A stretch of 51,136 nt of DNA from Methanobacteriota archaeon (GCA_002717835.1 PBBV01000008.1:1-51136); one strand, 5' to 3'. Positions 10,306 to 20,177 are shown, numbered from the stretch's first letter. Notes: generated by a model from the letters alone, not told the origin. Numbers and translations: made by a program.

Positions 10306-10629
10306 ATGGGTTGGAAGTGGAGGTTCTGGCAAAAATCGAGTGGCAATATCGGTGATGGGCCCCACATCCTAGGCACCCGAATTTGGCTTCAGGAGTTACG
10401 AGAGCTCTGCGAGCGTTGCTTCGATAATCGAGAAGAGGGGCAGAGGCTTGTTCGAGAATTGCAAGTCGAATGGGGTGATGCTTGGAAGCGCATGGAGGTT
10501 GAGGAGTCATTGAAACAGGGGCTTGATCGTCGTGCATTGAGATTGATTAGAGCTAATGACTCAGAATGGTCGGATTGGCTAGACGATGAGCGTTTTTGGA
10601 TGCCAGGATGGAAAGGTGAGGGATCATGA
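10306..10629 (+). CDS. Hypothetical protein, Trp-rich small soluble protein
   Basis: MGWKWRFWQKSSGNIGDG...; ORF opens at 10246; overlaps the next ORF by 4 nt (ATGA). Confidence 0.55.
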   Translation: MGWKWRFWQKSSGNIGDGPHILGTRIWLQELRELCERCFDNREEGQRLVRELQVEWGDAWKRMEVEESLKQGLDRRALRLIRANDSEWSDWLDDERFWMPGWKGEGS

Positions 10630-11354
10630 TATGGTGGATCTTTCTTTTCTTAGGAATAGGTGGATCGTGTTTTTGGCTTTCTTGGCACCAGCCTTTCCCT
10701 GAAATCTCTAGAAGATTCGCATACTTGGTACTCATGGCGGGCAGTGTTTTGTTAATTTCAGAACAGGCGCCAAGAGAAACCAGCGAAACTGTTCCGATGT
10801 ATTTTGCACTCGGGCTCGGAGTTCTCGGGACGTTGAAAGGTTCCTGGGATATGACCAGAACGATGCGCGATGTAATTGTTGCTCCCTTCGCGGGAGGAAT
10901 GCTCTGCGTAGGCAGTGCTGCACTACTAGTTGGATGGTGGGATGAAGGGGGTACATACGAGCACATCAGTTCATTCATTCTTGTATCAGCATTGATCTTG
11001 ATGGAAATATATCTCGTTTTCAAAGGATTAATCATTGGTGTGCCTGGTTTGAGCTGGTCTAAAGCCGGACTCAGACAGATACAACGTGGATTGCTGGATG
11101 GGCCATCAGGAGCCATATCATGTTTTGAGAGATCCTGGGACGCTGATGAGGAATGGCTTGGGGCGATGAGTCATGCGGCCTTAATCCGTATTTACAATCA
11201 TCTCGACCAAGAAGAATTAGCGAACAACAGCGAGAGGTATCTTGAACAGTTTGGAGGTTGGGAGGTCGTTGATTCCGCATGGATAGAAGCGATAGACTCT
11301 GCATTGAATTCTATCTCAGAATCTGTGTGGTCTGAACCGATTGCTGATATGTAA
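10626..11354 (+). CDS. Hypothetical multi-TM membrane protein
   Basis: MIWWIFLFLGIGGSCFWLSW and several further hydrophobic segments, then a soluble C-terminal helical region. Confidence 0.65.
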   Translation: MIWWIFLFLGIGGSCFWLSWHQPFPEISRRFAYLVLMAGSVLLISEQAPRETSETVPMYFALGLGVLGTLKGSWDMTRTMRDVIVAPFAGGMLCVGSAALLVGWWDEGGTYEHISSFILVSALILMEIYLVFKGLIIGVPGLSWSKAGLRQIQRGLLDGPSGAISCFERSWDADEEWLGAMSHAALIRIYNHLDQEELANNSERYLEQFGGWEVVDSAWIEAIDSALNSISESVWSEPIADM

Positions 11355-11373
11355 GAATTGTTTCGGAAGACAC

Positions 11374-11991
11374 ATGGTTCGTATCACGAAAGTCCACACT
11401 GGCGGGGGAGATGGTGGGGAGACCTCACTTGTTGATGGAACTCGGGTTGGAAAGGAAAATCCCAGAGTGTCGATTTACGGAACGATTGATGAGGCAAATT
11501 CCTCCATAGGCGTCGTCCGAATGGAGCTTGACAGGGCTCCAACCCATGCACCAGACGGCGGCCTGATGGCCGCACTTGTTCCCGTGTATGAAAGAGCTGA
11601 TCGAATGCTTGGCAGAATACAACAAGAGTTGTTTGATGTAGGGGCCGAATGTGCTTGTCCCCCAGGGGGCGTCCCTGCGCAGATGTCGATTATTGGCGCA
11701 GATGCAGGTGTTCGACTGGTAGAAGAAATGGACTCAATGTTGGAGGATGTGGAACCATTACAATCGTTCATTCTCCCAACCGGTAATCCCGCTGTAGCGA
11801 ATTTACACATGGCTCGTACGATCGTTCGAAGAGCTGAGAGAGAGGCCTGCAAACTGCGAGAGGAAATCAGATCCGAGGTAATTAGCTACCTCAACAGACT
11901 TTCAGATCACTGTTTTGTACTCGGACGGTGGCTCACAGCGAAGATGGGTGAAGATGAGACCCTCTGGACACCATTGGGAAAGAGGGTTTAA
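11374..11991 (+). CDS. PduO-type ATP:cob(I)alamin adenosyltransferase
   Basis: MVRITKVHTGGGDGGETSLVDGTRVGKENPRVSIYGTIDEANSSIGVVR...RTIVRRAEREACKL...YLNRLSDHCFVLGRW. Confidence 0.92.
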   Translation: MVRITKVHTGGGDGGETSLVDGTRVGKENPRVSIYGTIDEANSSIGVVRMELDRAPTHAPDGGLMAALVPVYERADRMLGRIQQELFDVGAECACPPGGVPAQMSIIGADAGVRLVEEMDSMLEDVEPLQSFILPTGNPAVANLHMARTIVRRAEREACKLREEIRSEVISYLNRLSDHCFVLGRWLTAKMGEDETLWTPLGKRV

Positions 11992-12395
11992 TCCGCACTC
12001 AAACTTTCAATCACCTTTCTGGCGCTTGAAAGTACGTTTTTTTCCTGTTCAAACGTCAGTTGGTTAACCGCATTTTCGATATCTAGCCACAGAAAATTGG
12101 TATGCTCATGTGACAATTTCACCTGAAATTCATCGGTTGTGGCTAGATACCAATAGACCTGCTTCTGATTCGTAGAGCCCTTCCTGGAATAGGAATATTC
12201 AGTTCGATGAGACCATGACGGGATAATTCGTATCTTCTCAATTCCAGTTTCTTCGAGCAGTTCTCGCCTAGCAGTAGAATGATGATCCTCGCCCCCCTCT
12301 ACGTGCCCTTTTGGGAAGCTCCAATGTCCTTGCGGGTATTGCAGCAGAAGTATACTCCGATGATTGGCGAGTATGAATCCGCAAGATGTCTCCAT
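11988..12395 (-). CDS. NUDIX hydrolase (Ap4A hydrolase-like)
   Basis: GHWSFPKGHVEGGEDHHSTARRELLEETGI fits the Nudix box. Start uncertain (METSCGF at 12395, or 12449/12452). Confidence 0.88.
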   Translation of the reverse strand: METSCGFILANHRSILLLQYPQGHWSFPKGHVEGGEDHHSTARRELLEETGIEKIRIIPSWSHRTEYSYSRKGSTNQKQVYWYLATTDEFQVKLSHEHTNFLWLDIENAVNQLTFEQEKNVLSSARKVIESLSAD

Positions 12396-12450
12396 GTGGA
12401 CCGGTTGATAGAGGGTGGGAAGAACCCTTGGGAGGCGGAAGCGATACATC

Positions 12451-13443
12451 ATGGTGGCTTCAGGAATAGCCATGGCGGATGTCGACGGTTTGGAAATAAC
12501 AAGGATTCTGACGGACAGTGACCTTGATGGGGTCCTTTCAGGGGCGATTTTACTCAGAAGGTGGCCTGAAGCGGAGGTTGTGTTCGGTCATCCCGGCGCC
12601 TTGAAAAATGGCCTCTATGACGATTTTATCAACGGCGAAACTGCCATTTGTGATCTTCCCTATCATTCTAATTGTGGTTTATCCATAGACCATCATCTTT
12701 CCAACAAGCCAGATTCTGAAGGCGGGGTGCGTGTCTGGGAATCGGCACCCTCGGCAGCCAGAGTCGCAGCAAACCTCCTAGGCCACATTATCGACCTGGA
12801 GGATCTCTCAGAGGCTTTGAAATGGACCGACCGACTAGATGGAGGAAGGGTAACGAGAGAGGAATATCTCTCAGAAGAGCCGATGGTATGGATTGGACGA
12901 TCCATTGGTGTCGGAGAGGAAGTGGCTAGGACAGCCATGCATCTCTTTTCTTCCGGCCTCACGCCTTACGAGATATCGGAAACGAATGTCATAAAAGATG
13001 CTATTGCTCAAAGAAAAAGGGAGAATGAAATATTGAAAATAGAAATACAAGAACGGTTGGAAATTGTGGATCGTTTGGCAATTGTTCGTATGCATGGTTT
13101 AGGAATGCGGTCGAATGGGTATGCTGTGACAGCTTTTGCGGGGGATGCTTGCGATGCCTGTTTGATAACGCATGGAGACCTGGGGGTTTCCTTCGGGGAA
13201 GAAGATGGCTATCCCGTTTCTGCTTCATTCTATACGAATTCGTTTCTCCACAAAGATGGAGGGATATTCAACCTAACCACTCTTGCATGTCGATTTGATC
13301 CTGATGGTGGAGGGCACAAAGACGCATGCGGATGCCGCATAAAGGCGCTGGAAGGGTCATCTGTAGTCGATAGAGATGTTACAGTGGAAGACATTGAGTC
13401 TAATATCGAAAAATGGATTGATCTTTGGTCCAAACGAATTTGA
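12451..13443 (+). CDS. DHH/DHHA1 family phosphoesterase
   Basis: TDSDLDGVLSGAILLRRW, SIDHH and C-terminal GGGHKDACGCRI motifs. Start ambiguous between 12451 and 12472. Confidence 0.82.
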   Translation: MVASGIAMADVDGLEITRILTDSDLDGVLSGAILLRRWPEAEVVFGHPGALKNGLYDDFINGETAICDLPYHSNCGLSIDHHLSNKPDSEGGVRVWESAPSAARVAANLLGHIIDLEDLSEALKWTDRLDGGRVTREEYLSEEPMVWIGRSIGVGEEVARTAMHLFSSGLTPYEISETNVIKDAIAQRKRENEILKIEIQERLEIVDRLAIVRMHGLGMRSNGYAVTAFAGDACDACLITHGDLGVSFGEEDGYPVSASFYTNSFLHKDGGIFNLTTLACRFDPDGGGHKDACGCRIKALEGSSVVDRDVTVEDIESNIEKWIDLWSKRI

Positions 13444-13504
13444 TTTTTCTACGATGCGTTGATGTACGCTTCCTGACGGGGGATGGGTGTCGGAGCACCA
13501 CACC

Positions 13505-16500
13505 ATGGAGAATCAACTTCTCGAATGTCTCGAAGCAATGTCCGCTGCAGGGGATGATGAACGTACACGCTTGAGCCGTGTCGCCCGGAATATCGGATAT
13601 GAAGAGCTCACGAAACCTTGGAAGGGGCTAGCAAAAATTGCCGCCTCCAAAATGGCGCCGAAAGGAGTGGAAGATACAGGGGGATCGAATAGATCTGTTC
13701 GACGTAGTGGAAGAAGAACCGTGCGCGATAGAAGGGCGCGCAATCCGGTCCAGGATGTAATCGACAACATGGAAGAAGAGAATGCTGGCTATCGTCTGTG
13801 TCGGATTCTCCTAATTGCAAATAACGACTCAGACGTCTCTAAATCCGAAGCTGAGTCAATCAGAAATGAGTGTGAGAAGGGTCTTCACCCCGTGTGGGAG
13901 CGGCTCGCCCGTGAAGCGCCCATATTTGCCGAATTGAGTAGGTTTCCCGTCAAACAGCAGGAACGAAATACAGGTGATATCAATTTCTGGTCCGAATCAG
14001 CGAGATTTGATCCCCTTAATCATATGGAAGTTGGTTCTTGGTTGAATATTGAGCCTCCATTCTCCCTGTCGAGCGGCCAAAGAAGAGCGTTGAATCTACT
14101 AAGAAAGGAATACTCATCGAAGGTCGTCGTAAAGAGGGTCAAAGGGTACCTCAGCAATATTGAGGGAGGGAACCAATTGGAAGATTTTCTGTACAGCATA
14201 ATCGGATCTTCGATAGGTGAAAATGTCGTAGAACGGCTTGAAAACGCTGTTAAAAATGATGGGATCAAAGAAGTCGCAGAGATGCACCTTGTTCTCAACA
14301 AAATGAGGTATGGAAATGGATCGAACGTAGCTTCGAACTGGATAGGAAAAGAAGATGCTGATCCCCTTGTTTCTTCCATAGTTCTCGAGGCTTGGAAACA
14401 CATTGACTTGGATGAGACTGATTTGGATATCAAGAGTCTTCTATCTGGAGGTAGCCTGCTAGATGTCCACGGAGAGCTATGGCCAAATGACCTTTCATGC
14501 AAAATTGTGAGTCTGCTGATTGAAGCTGAAAGATACGAGGAGGCTGCCAAAATATTGATTCAGAAGACAATCGATGCCAAGGAATGCCTCATTCTTGGAG
14601 CAAGTATTCCTCTGGAAGACTCTGCCCTTCAATCTGTCATACAAGATTCGGTCAAACGTTTGAGTTCCGAGGTGTTGAAGGAAATACTTGAGGATAAATC
14701 ACTGACTGTTGGCGTGAAAATATTAGTTGCACGGGCGCTCATAGAGAGAGAAGACGTTTCTTACGGTGATAGCAAACTTGCAGACGTCCTAACATTGGGA
14801 TGTGAAATTGAAATGCTTGCTAAGATACTCGTAGGTAGTGGAGAACTAGGGTCTCCCTTGAGGGGTTTGCTGGTTTGGCATCTACTTCCTGCTCATCTTG
14901 GTGTGAACCATTCTGACGAAATCCTGTCGCTTCGCAGAACATCTCTAACATCCCTAAAAATAATTGAAGATGAATGCATAAGCGATGTGTCCATTGCATT
15001 GCTGTCTGTGATGAATGGGTTCTCAAAAGATTTAGCTGCCCTTCATGAGTTGCTCGGAAGCAAAGGTGTGATAGAGTTGAATCAAACCAGGAGAGCTCTG
15101 CTTTCGGAAGGGTCTGGAATCGTCAAAGAAAGCGTTCTCGAGCAACTTTCTAGATCTTCGGAGGCGGCTAATATGAATGAGATCGAAAGAGGTCTGTTCA
15201 GATCGTTGATAATGTCCTTGAGGCTGAATCGTGCTCGTGTTGACCTGCACATGCAGACTGATGAAAAACGCGAGTCGGCGATATCTTCTCTTTCTTCAAT
15301 TATGCAAACAAGACCTCCTTCCATGGAGATTCTAATATCGATATCAGAAATTGTTGAAGAACACAGCCTTCCAATTCAAGAATTGGATGATTGGTATCGA
15401 AAATACGCTCCAGACACAATTTCTGCTCAAATAGCTAGGGCTGGGATTTGGTTAGGCAAAGGAGACCATCGGAACGCGGGTAGGGCTTTCAGGGAAGCTG
15501 CAAATCGCTCCAGTGGTTTCGAAGCTCGAACTGCATTGAATCGTAAGGCATTGATTCAGCTCGCGCACGCCAAGGCTTGGAAAGATGCTGTCAACCTGAT
15601 TGAAAGAAACGAAGAGTTACTAGCTGCCATAACAAAAAAGTTCCAACTGTTTCTCAGGGTGTGCAATGAATATGAAAATGGAAAGAAAGATTCGGCAACC
15701 GGTCTCATAGTGAATTACATCAAAAATTCTACACGTGACATGTCTGATGAAATTTCCAATTTAGAGGGGTACTCCTCTGAGTTGGGGCTTCCTAGCGAGC
15801 CGTTTGAAGGTAGATTGAAAGCGGCAGTGAAGCGTCTAGAACGTTCTGAGCGAAGGAGGGGGATTGGTCGGGAAGATGATTGGAAAGAGGCTCTTAATGA
15901 TGCAAAGACAGTAATCGATGTCGACGATATTGCAACTCAGCAGGCGGAATTGAAGCCTCTTGCGGGGCTAAGAGTATTCCAATCCGCGATTAGATCCGGA
16001 TTCTTCGATGATAAAGATGTCAAGAGACTTCGCGGAGTGTTGAGGATTAAATTTACAGAGTTAGAGAGGTCAATACCGATAAGAGATCGAAAGATATTCG
16101 AGATATCCGGACTGAAACCATTGGTTATAGTAGACACAAATATACTCATACAGGCATTCAAAGACGAGCTTCTCAGTAGAGTTTCAACCGATGGATTTGG
16201 ACAGCTTGTTTGGTCGATGGAACGGGCCTTCCAATGGGAATTGCGGCGAAGGGGAAATAGTGGTAACATAATGCTACACGTCCCATCCGCCGTAAAGGGA
16301 GAATTCGCCAACAGGACCCGGGACGTGAAGTCTGCTAGGAGTTTGTTCGACGGGGAATATCAAGATCAGGTCTTGTGGTCCAAAATAGAAGAAGGTGAGT
16401 TACAGGATATTCGGAGGAACGTTATCGAACTATTCGACACGGTTTCTCTTTCGTTTAAGGGGAATTCGGATTTAGAAATCGGATTGAGTGATTTCCTAAT

Positions 16501-16810
16501 CAAGCACGAGGGGATATTTGAGCGAATTGATGAGAGAAAGCGCATTCTAAGAGATGACGAGCCTGCGAGATCTGTTATTGGAGGGCGGGCAATATACCCT
16601 GAAACAGGGGATCTGAAGATAATGCTCGATGCAGCCAGTCTCGCATCCTACACGAGCGCTACGTCATCTAACCTGAAGAAAATCGGTTCGATACATGTAG
16701 CGACTCGTGATTCAGACTTTAGGATGATCAGAAGGTCGTTAGAAGAGACTTACGGTTTCAGTGTGGTGAGTGATGCTGGAGAAGTCTCAAAATTAGTGCC
16801 GTCTCAATAG
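13505..16810 (+). CDS. Large helical-repeat protein with C-terminal PIN-like nuclease domain
   Basis: About 850 aa predominantly helical N-terminal region with TPR-like segments (ARAGIWLGKGDHRNAGRAFREAA), then LKPLVIVDTNILIQAFKDELL...HVPSAVKGEFANRTRD...TRDSDFRMIRRSLEETYGFSVVSDAGEV. Confidence 0.75.
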   Translation: MENQLLECLEAMSAAGDDERTRLSRVARNIGYEELTKPWKGLAKIAASKMAPKGVEDTGGSNRSVRRSGRRTVRDRRARNPVQDVIDNMEEENAGYRLCRILLIANNDSDVSKSEAESIRNECEKGLHPVWERLAREAPIFAELSRFPVKQQERNTGDINFWSESARFDPLNHMEVGSWLNIEPPFSLSSGQRRALNLLRKEYSSKVVVKRVKGYLSNIEGGNQLEDFLYSIIGSSIGENVVERLENAVKNDGIKEVAEMHLVLNKMRYGNGSNVASNWIGKEDADPLVSSIVLEAWKHIDLDETDLDIKSLLSGGSLLDVHGELWPNDLSCKIVSLLIEAERYEEAAKILIQKTIDAKECLILGASIPLEDSALQSVIQDSVKRLSSEVLKEILEDKSLTVGVKILVARALIEREDVSYGDSKLADVLTLGCEIEMLAKILVGSGELGSPLRGLLVWHLLPAHLGVNHSDEILSLRRTSLTSLKIIEDECISDVSIALLSVMNGFSKDLAALHELLGSKGVIELNQTRRALLSEGSGIVKESVLEQLSRSSEAANMNEIERGLFRSLIMSLRLNRARVDLHMQTDEKRESAISSLSSIMQTRPPSMEILISISEIVEEHSLPIQELDDWYRKYAPDTISAQIARAGIWLGKGDHRNAGRAFREAANRSSGFEARTALNRKALIQLAHAKAWKDAVNLIERNEELLAAITKKFQLFLRVCNEYENGKKDSATGLIVNYIKNSTRDMSDEISNLEGYSSELGLPSEPFEGRLKAAVKRLERSERRRGIGREDDWKEALNDAKTVIDVDDIATQQAELKPLAGLRVFQSAIRSGFFDDKDVKRLRGVLRIKFTELERSIPIRDRKIFEISGLKPLVIVDTNILIQAFKDELLSRVSTDGFGQLVWSMERAFQWELRRRGNSGNIMLHVPSAVKGEFANRTRDVKSARSLFDGEYQDQVLWSKIEEGELQDIRRNVIELFDTVSLSFKGNSDLEIGLSDFLIKHEGIFERIDERKRILRDDEPARSVIGGRAIYPETGDLKIMLDAASLASYTSATSSNLKKIGSIHVATRDSDFRMIRRSLEETYGFSVVSDAGEVSKLVPSQ

Positions 16811-17460
16811 TCTATTCTTGACCAGGTTGCTCTGTATCGTGTTGTGGAAGGATCGTCCTCTGGCAGTGTAGCTTTGATCATGCTCATTTGACCTAGCGGC
16901 TGACCTACGCTTTCGATGAATGCCCGCTTTAGAGGCCACGGGGGCCCCTCGTGTGGTGTGCCGTTTTCATCCAATCTGCCAATACAGACCAGATGCCCGC
17001 CATCGGCGACGAACAAGGGAAGTTTGCGTGCTGCTTCACGTCGAATGTTATCAGGAATTGCTTGTAAAATGTGGACTTCTAGGACCAATCCAAATTCGTC
17101 CTCCCAATCATTAGGAGGGTTGAGCAAATCCGCTACAATCCACTCAATGTTACTTTTTTCATATCTTTTTTTTGCCCACTCGACCGCAGATGGTGATATG
17201 TCAAACGCAACTACGTCCCATCCTATTTTATCGAGGAAAACAGCGTCTTCGCCAAGACCACATCCCACAACTAAAGCTCGACCGGGGGGCTTACCAATTG
17301 CCCATTCGACCACGAATGGATTAGGATGGCCATCTGACCAAGGTATCCATCTATCGTTGCCTTGGGCAGAGAAATATAGCTCTTCAAACCACGAGAGGGG
17401 GTCATTGGTAGATGCAGCTGCATCAGACATCTGCTTCAGTCTGATTCTTATTTCATCCAT
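16804..17460 (-). CDS. Class I SAM-dependent methyltransferase (TPMT-like)
   Basis: ALVVGCGLGEDAVFLDKIGWDVVAFDISPSAVEWAKKRY motif I/II; overlaps the 3' end of the PIN gene (convergent). Confidence 0.85.
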   Translation of the reverse strand: MDEIRIRLKQMSDAAASTNDPLSWFEELYFSAQGNDRWIPWSDGHPNPFVVEWAIGKPPGRALVVGCGLGEDAVFLDKIGWDVVAFDISPSAVEWAKKRYEKSNIEWIVADLLNPPNDWEDEFGLVLEVHILQAIPDNIRREAARKLPLFVADGGHLVCIGRLDENGTPHEGPPWPLKRAFIESVGQPLGQMSMIKATLPEDDPSTTRYRATWSRIDY

Positions 17461-17543
17461 GCTATGCTCATTGGGTATCCGCTCAAATGTCCTTCCCTGA
17501 CTCGTGTTAGCATGCTATGAAGCCAAATTGTTTAACCAGGCTC

Positions 17544-17550
17544 ATATAAA
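17544..17550 (+). promoter_or_regulatory. Probable TATA box for the rhodopsin gene
   Basis: atataaa about 21-27 nt upstream of the GTG at 17571 in a short intergenic region; implies a leaderless or near-leaderless transcript. Confidence 0.5.
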
Positions 17551-17570
17551 ACCTAAGTGTTAAAGATGAA

Positions 17571-18392
17571 GTGCCCGACAGAAGGGCCATGGAGCTTAAA
17601 CAACGTATTGACAAAAGAAAGACTGCGATCTTTGGCGGTTCTATGGCATTGGCTCTGTTAGCCTTGCCATCCGTGGCCGCTGAGACTCAGATACTTGCAG
17701 AAAATGACTGGGTGGGAATCAGCTTCTGGATAGCAACAGCAATGATGCTAGCCTCGACTGTATTCTTCCTAGTAGAAAGGCAAAATGTGCCTGACAAGTG
17801 GAAGACATCGATGACAGTGGCCGCATTGGTCACTGGTGTTGCATGGTACCACTACACATACATGCGCGAAGTCGCAGTTATGGATGGCGGTGGATCACCA
17901 CTTGTCTACAGATACATCGACTGGCTGATCACCGTGCCACTGCAGGTAGTAGAGTTCTACCTGATCATGGCAGCTATCGGAGCCGCGACATTTGCAATGT
18001 TCAGGAACCTAATGGTTGCATCACTCGTGATGCTAGTAGCAGGGTTCTTCGGAGAGTCTGGAGCTATGGACTCAGTAGTCGATCTAGGTGCAACAGTATG
18101 GTGGATCATTGGAATGGCAGGATGGGGTTACATCCTCTATGCCCTCTGGCAAGGAGACGTCAAGGAAGCATCTGCTTCTGGTAGCGACGGTGTCCAGTTC
18201 GCATTCACATCAATGCGATGGATCGTTACAGTCGGATGGGCAATTTACCCAATCGGCTACATGATGGGTAACGACATGATCAGCGGCTTCAATGCCGATG
18301 ACATGAACATCATCTACAACATCGCCGACTTGGTCAACAAGACCGCGTTCGGTATGATGGTCTGGTACGCAGCAACAATGGACGCCGAATAA
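17571..18392 (+). CDS. Proteorhodopsin-type light-driven proton pump
   Basis: Helix C RYIDWLITVPLQVVEFYLI (D97/T101/E108 by proteorhodopsin numbering, Q at 105); retinal-Lys helix NIADLVNKTAFGMMVWYAA. GTG start 17571 or ATG 17589. Confidence 0.95.
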   Translation: MPDRRAMELKQRIDKRKTAIFGGSMALALLALPSVAAETQILAENDWVGISFWIATAMMLASTVFFLVERQNVPDKWKTSMTVAALVTGVAWYHYTYMREVAVMDGGGSPLVYRYIDWLITVPLQVVEFYLIMAAIGAATFAMFRNLMVASLVMLVAGFFGESGAMDSVVDLGATVWWIIGMAGWGYILYALWQGDVKEASASGSDGVQFAFTSMRWIVTVGWAIYPIGYMMGNDMISGFNADDMNIIYNIADLVNKTAFGMMVWYAATMDAE

Positions 18393-18426
18393 TCGGATAG
18401 TCTAGCTGATTACTGACAGACGTAAA

Positions 18427-18468
18427 GGACCGAGGTCGCTGAACGCGGCCTCGGTCCCCTAATTTTTT
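18427..18468 (+). terminator. Intrinsic-terminator-like hairpin plus T-tract after the rhodopsin gene
   Basis: GGACCGAGGTCGC-TGAA-CGCGGCCTCGGTCC inverted repeat followed by cctaaTTTTTTTc, between convergent rhodopsin and icd. Confidence 0.65.
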
Positions 18469-18485
18469 TCTTTCATGTACATCGA

Positions 18486-19709
18486 TCACATGTGATGTGT
18501 GACTGCTTTGCCGAAATCACTGCATGATAATAGAGTGGCGTCGTCCATAAGTCGTTCGAAATCATAGGTGACTGTCTTTGCAGAGATGGCTCCTTCCATT
18601 CCCTTGACAATCAAATCAGCAGCTTCGAACCAACCCATGTGACGTAGCATCATCTCTGCTGATAGTATTAGTGACCCTGGATTTACTTTATCTTGTCCTG
18701 TATATTTCGGCGCTGTTCCGTGAGTCGCCTCAAAAATGGCTATGCCGGATTCATAGTTGATATTCGCACCGGGCGCGATTCCTATACCCCCGACTTGAGC
18801 AGCGAGAGCGTCAGAAATATAGTCTCCATTGAGATTCATTGTCGTAAGGACGCTGTATTCTCGTGGCCTTGTTAGAACCTGCTGAAGCATTGCGTCGGCG
18901 ATAACATCTTTGATTATAATTTGATTACCATTTTTGGGGTTGTTGAGAATGCACCAAGGACCGCCATCAAGCTCCTTTGCCCCAAACTCCTCGCGCGCAA
19001 TTTTGTAGCCCCAATCTCTGAATCCTCCCTCTGTAAATTTCATTATATTTCCCTTGTGCACGAGTGTTACACTTGGCTTATCCTCAGAAATAGCATGGTT
19101 GATTGCTGCTCGAACAATTCTTGCCGTGCCTTCTTTGCTGACTGGTTTGATGCCTATACCTGATGTTCCTGGGAATCTAATCTTAGTCACGCCCATCTCA
19201 GTCTCAAGAAAATTAATCACCTTCTTTGCTCCCTCGCTTTCGGCTTCCCATTCGATTCCTGCGTATACATCTTCACTGTTCTCTCTGAAGATGATCATAT
19301 CAACTGCGGCTGGATCCCTTACAGGGCTGGGCGTTCCAGAATACCAGCGAACGGGCCTTACACAAGCGTACAGATCCAGTTTTTGTCGAAGTGCCACATT
19401 CAGACTTCTGATTCCGCCGCCTACAGGAGTGGTCAAAGGTCCCTTTATCGAAACTAGTCCGTTTCTCATGGAGTTGAGTGTTGCTTCAGGCAGCCACTCT
19501 CCTGTTTTGTCAAAGGCTTTCTGCCCGGCTAAAACCTCTTTCCAAGTGATCTTCCTTTTGTCCGAATATGCCTTTTCTACGGCCTTGTCAACTACCTGCA
19601 TCATTACTGGACTTATGTCTACGCCTATTCCATCGCCCTCGATGTAGTGGATTATCGGGTCTTCAGGCACGAAGATGGTCTGTCCTTTTTTCTCAATTTG
19701 TGTCCCCAT
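18486..19709 (-). CDS. icd: Isocitrate dehydrogenase (NADP-type)
   Basis: [68 protein letters not shown]. Confidence 0.95.
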   Translation of the reverse strand: MGTQIEKKGQTIFVPEDPIIHYIEGDGIGVDISPVMMQVVDKAVEKAYSDKRKITWKEVLAGQKAFDKTGEWLPEATLNSMRNGLVSIKGPLTTPVGGGIRSLNVALRQKLDLYACVRPVRWYSGTPSPVRDPAAVDMIIFRENSEDVYAGIEWEAESEGAKKVINFLETEMGVTKIRFPGTSGIGIKPVSKEGTARIVRAAINHAISEDKPSVTLVHKGNIMKFTEGGFRDWGYKIAREEFGAKELDGGPWCILNNPKNGNQIIIKDVIADAMLQQVLTRPREYSVLTTMNLNGDYISDALAAQVGGIGIAPGANINYESGIAIFEATHGTAPKYTGQDKVNPGSLILSAEMMLRHMGWFEAADLIVKGMEGAISAKTVTYDFERLMDDATLLSCSDFGKAVTHHM

Positions 19710-19787
19710 GCTCTTCCCTCAATCTCACTGGCCAGTGACTCCCTCATGAAGCCAACCCTCATGATAGGGCTTCGTTGAGGTTCACAC

Positions 19788-20177
19788 ATGCAGGGCATGG
19801 TGCGGTGGAAAGGAGACGGGTTTGAAGGTAAGACTGGGGGAGGTAAAGAGTTCTCTATCTATGACGATTCTTCGCCTAGCCCTATGGAGATGGTTCTCCA
19901 TGCACACGCAACATGCTCACTCATTGATGTTATTGGTGGGCTCAAAGAAAGACGTGCCGGCCTCAGAGAGGCTCGCATCGATATTGACTCTGTCAGATCT
20001 GAAAACTCTCCAAGGGTTTTCGAGAAGGTGCATTTTGTTTATGTAATCAAAGGAGACGTCCCCAAGACCCTCATTGAGAGGATCATACACCGATCCCATG
20101 AGTCCTTGTGTTCTGTCGGAATTATGCTGACTCGTGGTGGTTTAGACCTCACTTGGGAGCTTGATTTTGAATCCTAA
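19788..20177 (+). CDS. OsmC/YhfA family protein
   Basis: SPSPMEMVLHAHATCSLIDVIGGLKERR...HESLCSVGIML with the two characteristic Cys residues. Confidence 0.8.
   Translation: MQGMVRWKGDGFEGKTGGGKEFSIYDDSSPSPMEMVLHAHATCSLIDVIGGLKERRAGLREARIDIDSVRSENSPRVFEKVHFVYVIKGDVPKTLIERIIHRSHESLCSVGIMLTRGGLDLTWELDFES

Noticed and set aside
14020-14550. 176-aa minus-strand ORF within the PIN gene
   Set aside because: Antisense to a longer supported coding frame; no motif or start context.
13505-16810. Toxin-antitoxin module based on the PIN domain
   Set aside because: The protein is very large and there is no small adjacent antitoxin ORF; flanking genes are a DHH phosphoesterase and a methyltransferase.
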